A stretch of DNA of 64,000 nt from JAVBWI01 sp036677445 (GCA_036677445.1 JAVBWI010000014.1:62001-126000); one strand, 5' to 3'; counted from the stretch's first letter, positions 24,529-32,683 are shown. Numbers and translations: made by a program. The notes: generated from the letters alone by a model not told the origin.

Positions 24529-24709
24529 TGTGAAAGCCCTTCTATTTGCGCATGTACCCGTCGCGGCGGGCAATGTATGCAGTATAACATATTTTTTTTG
24601 AACACAAAAGCAGATCGTTATGCGGACAGGCAGGGGCTTGCAACAAATTCGTCTTTGGAGTATCGTAGTAAAGGACCAATCGCAATGGAAGCGAGGAGGA
24701 TTTGTACAT

Positions 24710-25621
24710 ATGCAACAACCGACTTTGGTGATATTGGCTGCCGGCATGGGCAGCCGTTACGGCGGCCTCAAGCAGATCGACCCGGTGGATGAATACGGCA
24801 ACCTGATCATCGATTATTCCATTTATGACGCGCTGCAGGCGGGGTTTTCCCGGGTGGTATGCATTATTAAGCATGCCATCGAACGGGATTTTGACGACAT
24901 CATCGGCCGCCGCATCGCCGCGCGCACCGAACTTGTGTATGCGTTTCAGGAGTTAAATATGCTGCCTGACGGTTATGCCGTGCCCGAAGGACGCACAAAA
25001 CCATGGGGGACCGCGCATGCCCTGCTGTGCTGCGCTAATGTGCTTGACGGCCCGTTCGCGGTTATCAATGCGGACGATTACTATGGCAGAAGCGCTTTTT
25101 CCACTATATACGACTATCTTCGTGCGCCGCATGCGCGCGGAGAATATGCCATGGTGGGCTATAACGTAGAGAATACGCTGACGGATAATGGCACCGTGAC
25201 CCGCGGCGTATGCGACGTGTACCCGAACGGCTATCTCAAGCGCATCAAGGAATGCAGCGGCATCAAAAGGCATAACGGCGGCGGGGCCTATGAGGAAGCC
25301 GGCCGTGAGGTGTTCATTCCCGCCGGCACCACCGTCTCCATGAACCTGTGGGGCTTTGATACCAGCTTCATTGAAGAGCTTGACGCGGGCTTCCGGCCGT
25401 TTCTGGATAAGGGCCTGCGGGATAACCCGCAAAAGTGCGAATATCTGCTGCCCACCGCCGTACAGGACTCGCTGCGCAGCGGCTCCGCCACCGTGCGCGT
25501 GCTCAAAAGCCATGACCAATGGTTCGGCGTTACCTACCGCGAGGATATGCCCGTCGTGCAGGCCGCCGTACGCGCGCTCAAGGCGCAGGGGGGTTACCCT
25601 GAAAAACTCTGGAAATATTAG
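24710..25621 (+). CDS. Sugar-phosphate nucleotidyltransferase-like protein
   Basis: This 303-residue GT-A-type nucleotidyltransferase has the signature LVILAAGMGSRYGGLKQIDPV at the N terminus and the metal-binding INADDYYG near residue 110. It lacks the hexapeptide repeats of GlmU-type enzymes. It resembles single-domain proteins annotated as NTP transferases, with no obvious partner genes. GAGGAGG precedes the ATG at 24710. It diverges from the AEC transporter, and a strong terminator follows. Confidence 0.85.
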   Translation: MQQPTLVILAAGMGSRYGGLKQIDPVDEYGNLIIDYSIYDALQAGFSRVVCIIKHAIERDFDDIIGRRIAARTELVYAFQELNMLPDGYAVPEGRTKPWGTAHALLCCANVLDGPFAVINADDYYGRSAFSTIYDYLRAPHARGEYAMVGYNVENTLTDNGTVTRGVCDVYPNGYLKRIKECSGIKRHNGGGAYEEAGREVFIPAGTTVSMNLWGFDTSFIEELDAGFRPFLDKGLRDNPQKCEYLLPTAVQDSLRSGSATVRVLKSHDQWFGVTYREDMPVVQAAVRALKAQGGYPEKLWKY

Positions 25622-25660
25622 CCGCTTACAAAGTCCTGTGGACTTTGTAAGCGGGTTTTC
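25622..25660 (+). terminator. Terminator after the nucleotidyltransferase
   Basis: A perfect 15-pair stem CCGCTTACAAAGTCC-tgt-GGACTTTGTAAGCGG (25622-25654) is followed by GTTTTC. A second hairpin, AAATGCCGCT-tatg-AGCGGCATTT (25670-25693), lies just after it. Confidence 0.8.
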
Positions 25661-25700
25661 TGTGGGTTGAAATGCCGCTTATGAGCGGCATTTCTATGTG

Positions 25701-25850
25701 CCGGCAAAGTGCCAAACGGCACTTTGCCGGGGGTCACCGCGCAAGTTGCCGCTCGGTTTTCTGCTTCGCAGAAAGCCTGTCGCGTCAACTTACGCTACGA
25801 GGTGTCATTTTGCACCGCGCAGGTCGCTGCAAAATGACGGATTGAAAGCC
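25701..25850 (+). repeat. 150-bp structured intergenic repeat, copy 1
   Basis: It contains three stem-loops in order: CCGGCAAAGTGCC/GGCACTTTGCCGG (25701-25730), AAGTTGcCGC/GCGtCAACTT (25743-25791, enclosing a small TTCTGC hairpin), and GTCATTTTGCA/TGCAAAATGAC within 25801-25850. The last 50 bases match copy 2 at 53668-53817 (opposite strand) at 47 positions. The stems of the first two hairpins differ between copies but stay paired. The rest of 25851-25924 shows nothing. Confidence 0.7.
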
Positions 25851-25924
25851 TCCGGTTGCATGAATTTCAGCTTGGTATTCTAAAGCTACGGGCTTGTTGG
25901 CGATCCGGGGAATAAAGACGATTT

Positions 25925-26440
25925 TCACGTAACGAGCGACAGTGCGTATTCATAAGCGCACTTGGTGGCCTCGTCAAAGCAGGCCATATACACGACCTGT
26001 ACGCATTTCGCGTCCAAAAGGAACGCACGGATGGCGCCAATGGCTCCCTTGGCGGCAAGCTCTGCCGGAAAGCGGTATACGCCCGTGCTGATGGAGGGGA
26101 AAGCGACAGAATGGCAACCGTGTTCCTCCGCAAGCCGCAGGCTGTTGCGGTAACAGCTTGCAAGAAGCGCCGGCTCGCCGCTTATGCCGTTATGCCAGAC
26201 GGGGCCGGGCGTGTGAATGACATACCTGGCTTTTAGGCGGTATCCCCGGGTGATTTTGGCTTCGCCGGTAGCGCAGCCGCCAAGCGTGCGGCATTCTAAG
26301 AGCAACTCCGGCCCCGCGGCCCGGTGGATGGCGCCGTCCACGCCGCCCCCGCCCAAAAGAGAAGTGTTCGCCGCGTTGACGATGGCATCCACCTCCAGCG
26401 TGGTGATATCCGCTAACAGCACTTGGATACGCGCGTCCAT
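25925..26440 (-). CDS. Macro-domain protein (O-acetyl-ADP-ribose deacetylase type)
   Basis: This 171-residue single macro domain of the YmdB/MacroD type has the catalytic/ligand loop NAANTSLLGGGGVDGAIHRAAG near residue 22 and the second loop PSISTGVYRFP near residue 115. Such enzymes remove ADP-ribose from proteins or hydrolyse O-acetyl-ADP-ribose. It is the last gene of an eight-gene minus-strand operon and follows the YjbQ gene by 20 bases. Confidence 0.9.
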   Translation of the reverse strand: MDARIQVLLADITTLEVDAIVNAANTSLLGGGGVDGAIHRAAGPELLLECRTLGGCATGEAKITRGYRLKARYVIHTPGPVWHNGISGEPALLASCYRNSLRLAEEHGCHSVAFPSISTGVYRFPAELAAKGAIGAIRAFLLDAKCVQVVYMACFDEATKCAYEYALSLVT

Positions 26441-26460
26441 ACCGGTTCCCTCCGTGGCGC

Positions 26461-26877
26461 TTATTCGCCGATGATCTTTACCAGTACCCGCTTCTCGCGC
26501 TTGCCGTCAAACTCGAAGTAGAATATTTGCTCCCAGGTGCCGAAATCCAGCTTGCCTTCCGTGATGGCGACTACCGCCTCGCGTCCCATGATGGTGCGCT
26601 TGAGGTGGGCGTCCGCGTTGTCCTCATAGCCGTTGTGGGCGTACTGGCTGTACGGCTTTTCCGGCGCAAGCTTCTCAAGCCAGCGCTCATAGTCGCTGTG
26701 CAGGCCGCTCTCGTCGTCGTTGATGAACACGCTGGCGGTGATGTTCATGGCATTGATTAGCGCCAAGCCCTCCCGTACGCCGCTCTCACTGATACAGGCC
26801 TGCACCTCGCGGGTGATGTTGACCAATCCCCTGCGCGCGTTCAGGTGAAAATGCAGTTCTTTGCGGTAGCTTTTCAT
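26461..26877 (-). CDS. YjbQ-family protein (UPF0047)
   Basis: This 138-residue YjbQ-fold protein has the signature ASVFINDDESGLHSDYERWL and the histidine-rich YAHNGYEDNADAHLKRTIMG, with conserved GTWEQIFYFEFDG near the end. E. coli YjbQ has weak thiamine-phosphate synthase activity and the family's main role is unsettled. The ATG at 26877 is preceded by GGAGG; the ATG four codons upstream overlaps that site. It lies within the eight-gene operon. Confidence 0.9.
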   Translation of the reverse strand: MKSYRKELHFHLNARRGLVNITREVQACISESGVREGLALINAMNITASVFINDDESGLHSDYERWLEKLAPEKPYSQYAHNGYEDNADAHLKRTIMGREAVVAITEGKLDFGTWEQIFYFEFDGKREKRVLVKIIGE

Positions 26878-26897
26878 ACGTTCCTCCATACTCGGGG

Positions 26898-27419
26898 TTA
26901 ATACAGGTTGTCAAAATCCACGACGCCGTCCATATCCCGCAATCCGTCCGGCGTGAGCGCAAGGGCCATGAAGCAGCCATCCGGATAGCCGGTCTGTACC
27001 GACGTAATGCCAAATTCCGGCGCGCTTCCATACCCGAAACGATGGTAATATTCCGGGTTGCCCAGCAGCAATACCGCGCCGTAGCCCAATTCCCGGGCTT
27101 TCTCCAAAGCGGCGTGCATGAGCGCCGTACCCACGCCCAGGCTGCGGAAGGGGAGCGATACACTAAGCGGGGCAACGATCAGCGCCTCCCGGTCACCCGC
27201 ATCGTTACGGATACAGAGTCGCGAGAGCATGATATGACCGATCAGTTCGCCGTCCTCAACCGCTACGAGCGACAGCGCCGGTATGTATGCTTTGCTTGCG
27301 CGGATGGATTTCACCAACTTCTGTTCATCGCCCTCAGAATAGCGCGCGGACTTGAACGTCTCTTCTACAAGGTTGCATACGGCGTCGTATTCGTTGACCG
27401 TTTCGGGACGAATGACCAT
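26898..27419 (-). CDS. GNAT-family N-acetyltransferase
   Basis: This 173-residue GNAT acetyltransferase opens with MVIRPETVNEYDAVCNLVEE. It has the acetyl-CoA-binding motif (LPFRSLGVGTALMHAALEKA) near residue 78 and LLGNPEYYHRFGYG near residue 105. That last segment is typical of the YhbS-like subgroup. The substrate is unknown. The start at 27419 has GGAG 7 bases upstream and lies next to the stop of the preceding YgjP gene, so the two are coupled. Confidence 0.87.
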   Translation of the reverse strand: MVIRPETVNEYDAVCNLVEETFKSARYSEGDEQKLVKSIRASKAYIPALSLVAVEDGELIGHIMLSRLCIRNDAGDREALIVAPLSVSLPFRSLGVGTALMHAALEKARELGYGAVLLLGNPEYYHRFGYGSAPEFGITSVQTGYPDGCFMALALTPDGLRDMDGVVDFDNLY

Positions 27420-27420
27420 A

Positions 27421-28113
27421 TTACAACTCCAAATATGCTCCGTTTTGCTTGAGCCATTGCCTTTGTTTTTGGTAATCCGGCAATATCCGCGCCACCTCCT
27501 GCCAGAATGCCGCGGAATGGTCGCGGCGCCTAATGTGCGCAAGCTCGTGCACGACGACATAGTCGATCACTTCAACCGGGGCCATCACGAGCCGCCACAC
27601 AAGGTTGACGCTGCCCGACGGCCCGCAGGAGCCCCAGCGCCCCTGCGCGCCGGAAAGCCGGATTGCGCCGCACTGCACCTTGAGCAGCGGCGCATAATAC
27701 GCGATGCGCCCAAGAAATACTTCCCGCGCCTGCTTCTGGTACCATGCGGTCAGGAGCGTCCGCGCGCGTTCAGGGTCGCACGGGGGCAGCGCCAGCTTAC
27801 CGTCCGAAAGGGCGGCGCGCTTTGCATTGGCGTCATACTGCAGCGCATACGTTTTCCCTAAAAGCAGGAAGGATTCGCCCTCGGCATAGGCGTGGGTTTT
27901 ACGCTGCGCGCTGCGGGCGCGTACTTCCGCCTGTTTGCGCAGTATCCAGCCCGCTTTCTCCGCCACAACGGCATGGATAGCCGCAAGCGGCAGCCGCTTT
28001 GGCGCGCGCACGATAAGCTGTGCGTCCGGCGTGATGCTTAGCCCCACCGTTTTGCGCGCGGAGCGCAGGAGCCGGTCGATATGAATGCCGGAACGGGAAA
28101 CGCCGCTGGTCAT
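27421..28113 (-). CDS. YgjP/SprT-like zinc metallopeptidase-family protein
   Basis: This 230-residue DUF45 (YgjP) protein has the zinc motif HELAHIRRRDHSAAFW near residue 180, matching HExxH plus a downstream histidine. The family resembles WSS1/SprT-type proteases, but the bacterial substrate is not established. It overlaps the preceding Cdd1-like gene by 4 bases (ATGA). It belongs to the eight-gene operon. Confidence 0.87.
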   Translation of the reverse strand: MTSGVSRSGIHIDRLLRSARKTVGLSITPDAQLIVRAPKRLPLAAIHAVVAEKAGWILRKQAEVRARSAQRKTHAYAEGESFLLLGKTYALQYDANAKRAALSDGKLALPPCDPERARTLLTAWYQKQAREVFLGRIAYYAPLLKVQCGAIRLSGAQGRWGSCGPSGSVNLVWRLVMAPVEVIDYVVVHELAHIRRRDHSAAFWQEVARILPDYQKQRQWLKQNGAYLEL

Positions 28114-28391
28114 ACGCCTGGTTCCTGCTCCGGGTATGCTTTATCCTTCCAATACCACCATTTGCACTTTTCCGGCGCGGGCACCGCATGCTCGGCAAAA
28201 TACACCGCGCAGCGGTATACGTAGAGCTGGCAGCGGTCTATTGTGAAGCCGCGGCGCAGGCAATCGCGCTGATAGACTTCCTCCGGGTCCTGTCCTATCA
28301 GATCGGCGATGCGCGCATAACCCAGCGCAAGAAGGTCCTGCTCGGTCTTGCTGCCCACGCCGGGAATCAGTCGAAGGTCGGTTTTCGGCAT
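28110..28391 (-). CDS. Cdd1-like helix-hairpin-helix protein
   Basis: This 93-residue protein begins with an HhH-type motif (LRLIPGVGSKTEQDLLALGY), continues with a RGFTIDRCQLYVYRCAVYFAEH segment and ends in a Trp/Lys-rich stretch. This matches the small 'pathogenicity locus' Cdd1 family, a misleading name for a putative nucleic-acid-binding protein. The stop overlaps the YgjP start. Function is inferred from the HhH motif only. Confidence 0.82.
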   Translation of the reverse strand: MPKTDLRLIPGVGSKTEQDLLALGYARIADLIGQDPEEVYQRDCLRRGFTIDRCQLYVYRCAVYFAEHAVPAPEKCKWWYWKDKAYPEQEPGV

Positions 28392-28419
28392 ATCGTACCC
28401 TCCATATTCCGGTCATGTA

Positions 28420-28593
28420 TCAGTCGGCCATGCGATAGGCGAGCTGCTCGTAGAGCAATGTACTTCCTTCATCGGCTTCCTCGGGCAAAAACGCGCGTGC
28501 CACCAGTATCGTATCCGTGGCCGGCATGTCGATGCGGCGCAGCAGCGCATAGTCCCCCTGCAGTTTTTGGAGCGTATACACGATGGTTCCCAT
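28420..28593 (-). CDS. Small DUF3006-like protein
   Basis: This 57-residue protein reads like a small beta-barrel of the DUF3006 type: a LQGDYALLRR strand followed by acidic ARAFLPEEADEGSTL. It starts at 28593, 4 bases after the stop of the C69 dipeptidase gene, in the same operon. The family assignment is tentative because the protein is short; the gene itself is supported by tight packing. Confidence 0.6.
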   Translation of the reverse strand: MGTIVYTLQKLQGDYALLRRIDMPATDTILVARAFLPEEADEGSTLLYEQLAYRMAD

Positions 28594-28597
28594 AACG

Positions 28598-29830
28598 CTA
28601 TTCCCCTTTATTCGCGTTTTCCGCAGCTTGCAGCGCCTTGTTCTTCTTGCTCCAGTACCGGCGGAAGCGGAAGCTTCCTTCCTTGCCCTTTGGCAATCGG
28701 GATTGCCATTTTTCATAGAACGCGGCTTCTTCCCGGCACGCGCGCATACTGATTTCATGCAATCCTGCGGCATCCGCCTGCGCGGACGCGGCGAGCCACC
28801 CCGCTTCCAGTCCGTCCCGTTCGACAAAATATTCCCCGGGCAATCGACAGCCTATGACGCTTCTGTGAAACCGTTCGCGCGTACGCCAATACCGCTCGGC
28901 CGCCGGGTCGCCCGCCTGAAATACCGGCGGTTCGGGCGAATTGCCAAACGCATAGGGCTTGAACAGCGAAATGCAGGGCGTAGAGCTGCCCGTGAGCCAT
29001 ATTTTTGGAGTATCCCCCAGCTCCACCACCATGCTGGAGGTGCTGTGGTCGCCCACCAGTCCGCCTGCGTGCATGCAGGGGCTGTGTACGCTCCCCTCTG
29101 CGAGCGGATTGATGACGTTGGGCGCGTGCGTGCGCAGCGCGGCAAAAAGGTCGGGAACAGTTGCCGCGGTTTCTACGGCGCAGGCGGTCTGCATGCGGCG
29201 CAGCCGGGAGCCGGAGAAATGCGAGTACAGCGGCTCCAGATGAATCCTGGCAAAGTCGCGCCGCCCGCCGCCGCTGTACGCCGTACCATCCGCGCCGATG
29301 GAAAGCCGGTTGGAAATACTGGTGCGCCCGCACTTTTGATATACCCATTCCCGGCCTGCGGTTTCAAGCACATACAGTTCATGCCCGTCGAGTATCAGAA
29401 ACGCGTTGTCGTAATAAAAACTGTGGTCATACCCGCAATTGCCGCCCTGCCCGTAGCGCTCCAACAGCTCGATCATAACGGTAAGCGCGGCTTTCGCGCT
29501 TTCCCCGCGCTCCAGCCCCAGCCGCAGCAGGTCCATGCCAGTGAGGCCTGTCTTGGCATACGGCCCTTTTGTGAACACCGCTTCGTTGCCGATGCACACC
29601 CCGCAGTCGTTTATGCCCATTTCGCCGCCCCACATCCATGTCGGGCGGGAAAGCAGCATCGCGTGCGTTTGTTTGACCTGCGGTATTTCGATATACGTTG
29701 CGGCGCACATGGCCGTATCGTACGTTTTTATCGCATGGTACTCCACGGCCTGCGGCTCGTTGGGGCTGCGGTCACTGTTCTTGGCAAAGTACGCCTTGCC
29801 CTCGGCTATAAATCCCATTGTGTCACACAT
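28598..29830 (-). CDS. C69-family dipeptidase / secernin-like peptidase
   Basis: This 410-residue N-terminal-nucleophile hydrolase begins MCDTMG, and the cysteine after the removed methionine is the expected nucleophile. This fixes the start at 29830; the longer open frame would bury the cysteine. FAKNSDRSPNEPQ and the WGGEMGINDCGVCIGNEAVF segment are typical of C69/secernin proteins. It should act on dipeptides in the cytoplasm, as there is no signal peptide. It overlaps the GrpB-like gene by 8 bases. Confidence 0.9.
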   Translation of the reverse strand: MCDTMGFIAEGKAYFAKNSDRSPNEPQAVEYHAIKTYDTAMCAATYIEIPQVKQTHAMLLSRPTWMWGGEMGINDCGVCIGNEAVFTKGPYAKTGLTGMDLLRLGLERGESAKAALTVMIELLERYGQGGNCGYDHSFYYDNAFLILDGHELYVLETAGREWVYQKCGRTSISNRLSIGADGTAYSGGGRRDFARIHLEPLYSHFSGSRLRRMQTACAVETAATVPDLFAALRTHAPNVINPLAEGSVHSPCMHAGGLVGDHSTSSMVVELGDTPKIWLTGSSTPCISLFKPYAFGNSPEPPVFQAGDPAAERYWRTRERFHRSVIGCRLPGEYFVERDGLEAGWLAASAQADAAGLHEISMRACREEAAFYEKWQSRLPKGKEGSFRFRRYWSKKNKALQAAENANKGE

Positions 29831-30437
29831 GGTTGCCGCCGCCTTTACTGTTTGTTTTTTGAGTATTGCCTGCGCGACCGGCGCGTGCAAGCGCCGTGAT
29901 TTTCCGAACAAATTCGGTTTTTGCTGCCGTGTATCCGTCTCTGTCCTGCCGGAACTGCTTTTGCAGCACGGTTTTCAAATTACCGTATTGCCTGGCGGCA
30001 TCCGAATGCGCGCGCAGGTAATCCCGGAAATATTGTTCGTCCCAATCACCCGCATAGCGCACATGTACATGGAAGCATTGCCCTGCGTATCCCTGCGGCG
30101 TATAACCTTTTAAATACATGGCGTGCGGCGCGGGGTTGTTTGGCTGCGGGCTGTAAAGGTAGCCAAGGTTCTCCATGGAGGTCTTTAGTTTAACTAAATC
30201 AGCGCCGTCTGTAATCTCCAGAAGTACGTCGACGGTGGGTTTGGCGATCAGCCCGGGCACAGCCGTGCTGCCGATGTGGTGGATACGCAGAACGTCTTTT
30301 TCACCCACGCTGCGCCGGATGGCCGATTCTTCGGCGGCATATGCTTCGCGCCATTCCGGTTTGTGCGAACTAAGCTCGATGGGGAAGAACCGCCAAAGCT
30401 CCTCATTGCTCCATTGTGCCAGCGGCCTGTCGGGCAA
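29823..30437 (-). CDS. GrpB-family (UPF0157) nucleotidyltransferase-fold protein
   Basis: This roughly 204-residue protein has the diagnostic IHHIGSTAVPGLIAKPTVDVLL segment of the GrpB family, which has a nucleotidyltransferase fold and is often near dephospho-CoA kinase. GGGAGG abuts the GTG at 30446 but is 8 bases from the in-frame TTG at 30437, so I choose TTG. It is the first gene of an eight-gene minus-strand operon and diverges from CIRCE-hsp20. Its function is unknown. Confidence 0.85.
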   Translation of the reverse strand: MPDRPLAQWSNEELWRFFPIELSSHKPEWREAYAAEESAIRRSVGEKDVLRIHHIGSTAVPGLIAKPTVDVLLEITDGADLVKLKTSMENLGYLYSPQPNNPAPHAMYLKGYTPQGYAGQCFHVHVRYAGDWDEQYFRDYLRAHSDAARQYGNLKTVLQKQFRQDRDGYTAAKTEFVRKITALARAGRAGNTQKTNSKGGGNHV

Positions 30438-30473
30438 TTTGCGCACCTCCCATAAGCTTTATGTGCCGTTTCT

Positions 30474-30502
30474 ATTATATCCCATCGGAATGCGTGCGGC
30501 AA
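30474..30502 (-). promoter_or_regulatory. Promoter of the eight-gene operon
   Basis: On the minus strand TTGCCG (30497-30502), 17 bases and TATAAT (30474-30479) lie about 37 bases before the GrpB-like start. The CIRCE element begins 50 bases away on the other side, so HrcA might also influence this operon. Confidence 0.65.
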
Positions 30503-30551
30503 TCGCGGGATTACTGCCCGTTCGGGACGCCGGAGGCAGGTACGGCACAAA

Positions 30552-30578
30552 TTAGCACTCTAACCACGGGAGTGCTAA
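30552..30578. promoter_or_regulatory. CIRCE operator (HrcA binding site)
   Basis: TTAGCACTC-N9-GAGTGCTAA is a perfect match to the CIRCE consensus. It lies 140 bases upstream of hsp20 and is the known operator for the heat-shock repressor HrcA. CIRCE control of a small heat-shock gene, rather than groESL/dnaK, is less common. No hrcA gene is in the window. Confidence 0.95.
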
Positions 30579-30717
30579 AATTTACTTTTTCACAACGATT
30601 CCGTCAAATTTCCGCAACAATGAGCGGGTATTATATAGACACAAGAAGAGGAACGGCGGGATAACAGCCCGTAAAGCGACCGATACTATTACAAACAAAT
30701 TTAAGGAGGTTTGAAGT

Positions 30718-31146
30718 ATGTTTGGTTTGACCCCGTATCGCAGGAACAATGTTTCGGGCATTGCGAACTATTTTGACGACTTTGAAAAAGCCTTCTTTGG
30801 CGGATCGCCCAGCTTCGGATGGGGAACCTTCCGCACGGACATCATCGACAAAGGCGACAAGTACCTGCTGCAGGCGGACCTGCCCGGCGTAGCCAAAGAG
30901 GATATCAGCATCGATATCAACGGCGACAGCCTGGTCATCAGCGTCAGCCACGAGCAGAGCAAGGAAGACAAGCAGGATAACTTTGTGCGCCGCGAACGGG
31001 TATCCGGCTCGTACTGCCGCAGCTTCGATGTTTCCAACGTCGACGTGGACGGCATCGGCGCGAGCTACAAGGACGGCGTGCTGGAACTGACCCTGCCCAA
31101 GAAGGCGGAAACCTCCCCTTCCGGCAGGAAGATTACCATAGAGTAA
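30718..31146 (+). CDS. Small heat-shock protein, Hsp20/alpha-crystallin family
   Basis: This 142-residue ATP-independent chaperone has the alpha-crystallin domain at about residues 37-128 (LQADLPGVAKEDISIDIN near the start, GVLELTLPK near the end) and a short C-terminal tail KITIE. It holds unfolding proteins during heat stress. AAGGAGG precedes the ATG at 30718. The CIRCE element upstream indicates HrcA repression. A terminator follows at 31191. Confidence 0.95.
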   Translation: MFGLTPYRRNNVSGIANYFDDFEKAFFGGSPSFGWGTFRTDIIDKGDKYLLQADLPGVAKEDISIDINGDSLVISVSHEQSKEDKQDNFVRRERVSGSYCRSFDVSNVDVDGIGASYKDGVLELTLPKKAETSPSGRKITIE

Positions 31147-31190
31147 GGCGATTACGACCGGAACAGTATTTTTCCCCTTTACAGGAAAGC

Positions 31191-31389
31191 GAAGCGGGCC
31201 AGACGGCCCGCTTCACTTTTGTTTACAATAAAGGTCTTTGCAGGGGCTTCACCCCTGCACCCCACCCAAGGGGTACACCCCTTGGGAATCCCTAACCCTT
31301 TCAAACGCCCTGGAATAGGGCGTTTAATTGATGGGGTTCTTAGGGGAGTGACGCCCCTAAGCAGAGGTTTGGAGGCAGAGCCTCCAAAC
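31191..31389. repeat. Array of six hairpins after hsp20
   Basis: GAAGCGGGCC/GGCCCGCTTC (31191-31214, followed by ACTTTT) is the hsp20 terminator. Five further perfect hairpins follow: GCAGGGG/CCCCTGC (31240-31258), CCCAAGGGG/CCCCTTGGG (31265-31286), AAACGCCCT/AGGGCGTTT (31303-31325), CTTAGGGG/CCCCTAAG (31339-31361) and GTTTGGAGGC/GCCTCCAAAC (31367-31389). Such hairpin arrays are common in GC-rich Clostridia. No gene lies here. Confidence 0.75.
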
Positions 31390-31407
31390 GTTTTCAACAA
31401 CTCCCAC

Positions 31408-31478
31408 CCGGTTTATGCAGCCGGTAGAACGCCTTTACATCCCCGGGCAGCGCGTGCCACGCATGCCAATATATAGCC
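31408..31478 (-). pseudogene. Decayed second copy of the TfoX-C gene tail
   Basis: The minus strand encodes HALPGDVKAFYRLHK followed by a short unrelated tail. It parallels the end of the intact gene at 32684 (HALPEDVKADLKAFYRLHK), with three residues missing. There is no start and the similarity stops at the end of the AT-rich gene at 31480, so only the 3' end survives. The two copies flank the AT-rich gene in the same orientation. Confidence 0.7.
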
Positions 31479-31479
31479 C

Positions 31480-32583
31480 TTAATTTGGTACTACTTCTCC
31501 AATGGTCATTGTAAATCCAGTAAATGCATTTAGCCAGCTAGTAGATATAATAGATATTCTTTTGCTGTCAGCGCTCTTTGTTACAACGTAACTATCCTTC
31601 CGATCAAAAACCACATGTTCCTTGATTTCGAGGTCATTACAGCATACTAACGTGAAATCAATTCCGTCACATGGTGTTAATGAAGTCCAGTGAAAATTTG
31701 TCCAATGATCATAACCCTCTTCGAAAACATCTTTTTGTATTGTTAAGTATGGATACTTATAATAAGCTTCGGGTATGTCAAATGAAAAGTGCTTATATTT
31801 TATACCTGCCTCATCCTCTTCCTTAATGCTGATCATATTTTGATCAATATACGAGACTCCATCTGGTGTAATTATTCTTGTGTTTGAGAGAGAAGAATTT
31901 GATCTTTCAAAAATCGTGAGAATTGGTTTGTATTTGTTTTCTATCTTGTAAATTCTATTCGATAAAGTTCCTCTTATCTCTACTTTTCCGTTGTTCTTTC
32001 GTGCTTCTAATGATAAAACCAAGTTGGTTTTAAAATTTGTATTAAAAATACTCATACTTTCACTAATTCTTTTTTGAAAGTACGCGTTAATGCTAGTATG
32101 CTGGCTGATCTGATCTCCGGTAGGTTGCAGGATTAGTTCAAGGGCCTTTCTTTTATCAACATTATTTAGCTGCTGTAAGAAGGTTTTTGAGATTACTACT
32201 TCAGATAAAATATTTGAAATAAACTTCATGAAGCTGTTGGAATTTTTAGAAAAATCAAATATAGCGCCAATTAATAAAGCAATTCCGATTGTGCTAAATA
32301 AATTTAGCATGATTTCTAGCAGATTATATAAAAAAATAGATTGGACAACCGTTTTATTAACTAAAGCTTGTTTTCCAAGTAATGCCACAAGAATAAAAAT
32401 TATACCAATATATGTCCACTTGCTAAAAAACATTAGCCACTTGCGGGAACATTGATCACAATCAATTAAGGTAGTATTTTTCTTTCTTTTCTTATATCGA
32501 CATCGCGGTCTCTTCTCTTTATCTTTAGGTTCGCTAATTATATCTACTATTGGGTTAGAGGACGCACTGCCGTCTTTAAGCAT
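31480..32583 (-). CDS. AT-rich two-helix membrane protein of unknown function
   Basis: This 367-residue protein has a basic, cysteine-containing N terminus (CRYKKRKKN, then CDQC), membrane helices at about residues 50-70 and 82-107, a helical stretch to about 150, and a beta-rich soluble C-terminal domain of about 200 residues. Codon use is strikingly AT-rich compared with its neighbours. An AGGAGGC site precedes the ATG at 32583. I do not recognise the family. Two helices plus a soluble domain would suit a membrane sensor or effector, but no partner gene supports a defence role. It lies between an intact and a decayed TfoX-C sequence. Confidence 0.75.
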   Translation of the reverse strand: MLKDGSASSNPIVDIISEPKDKEKRPRCRYKKRKKNTTLIDCDQCSRKWLMFFSKWTYIGIIFILVALLGKQALVNKTVVQSIFLYNLLEIMLNLFSTIGIALLIGAIFDFSKNSNSFMKFISNILSEVVISKTFLQQLNNVDKRKALELILQPTGDQISQHTSINAYFQKRISESMSIFNTNFKTNLVLSLEARKNNGKVEIRGTLSNRIYKIENKYKPILTIFERSNSSLSNTRIITPDGVSYIDQNMISIKEEDEAGIKYKHFSFDIPEAYYKYPYLTIQKDVFEEGYDHWTNFHWTSLTPCDGIDFTLVCCNDLEIKEHVVFDRKDSYVVTKSADSKRISIISTSWLNAFTGFTMTIGEVVPN

Positions 32584-32683
32584 ACAAAAAGCCTCCTCGT
32601 TGTATTAGTGCACAATTACGAATACAATAATTACATAATATTACAGTAATTTAGAAAAAGCAACAATACTATAAGTGCATAAT

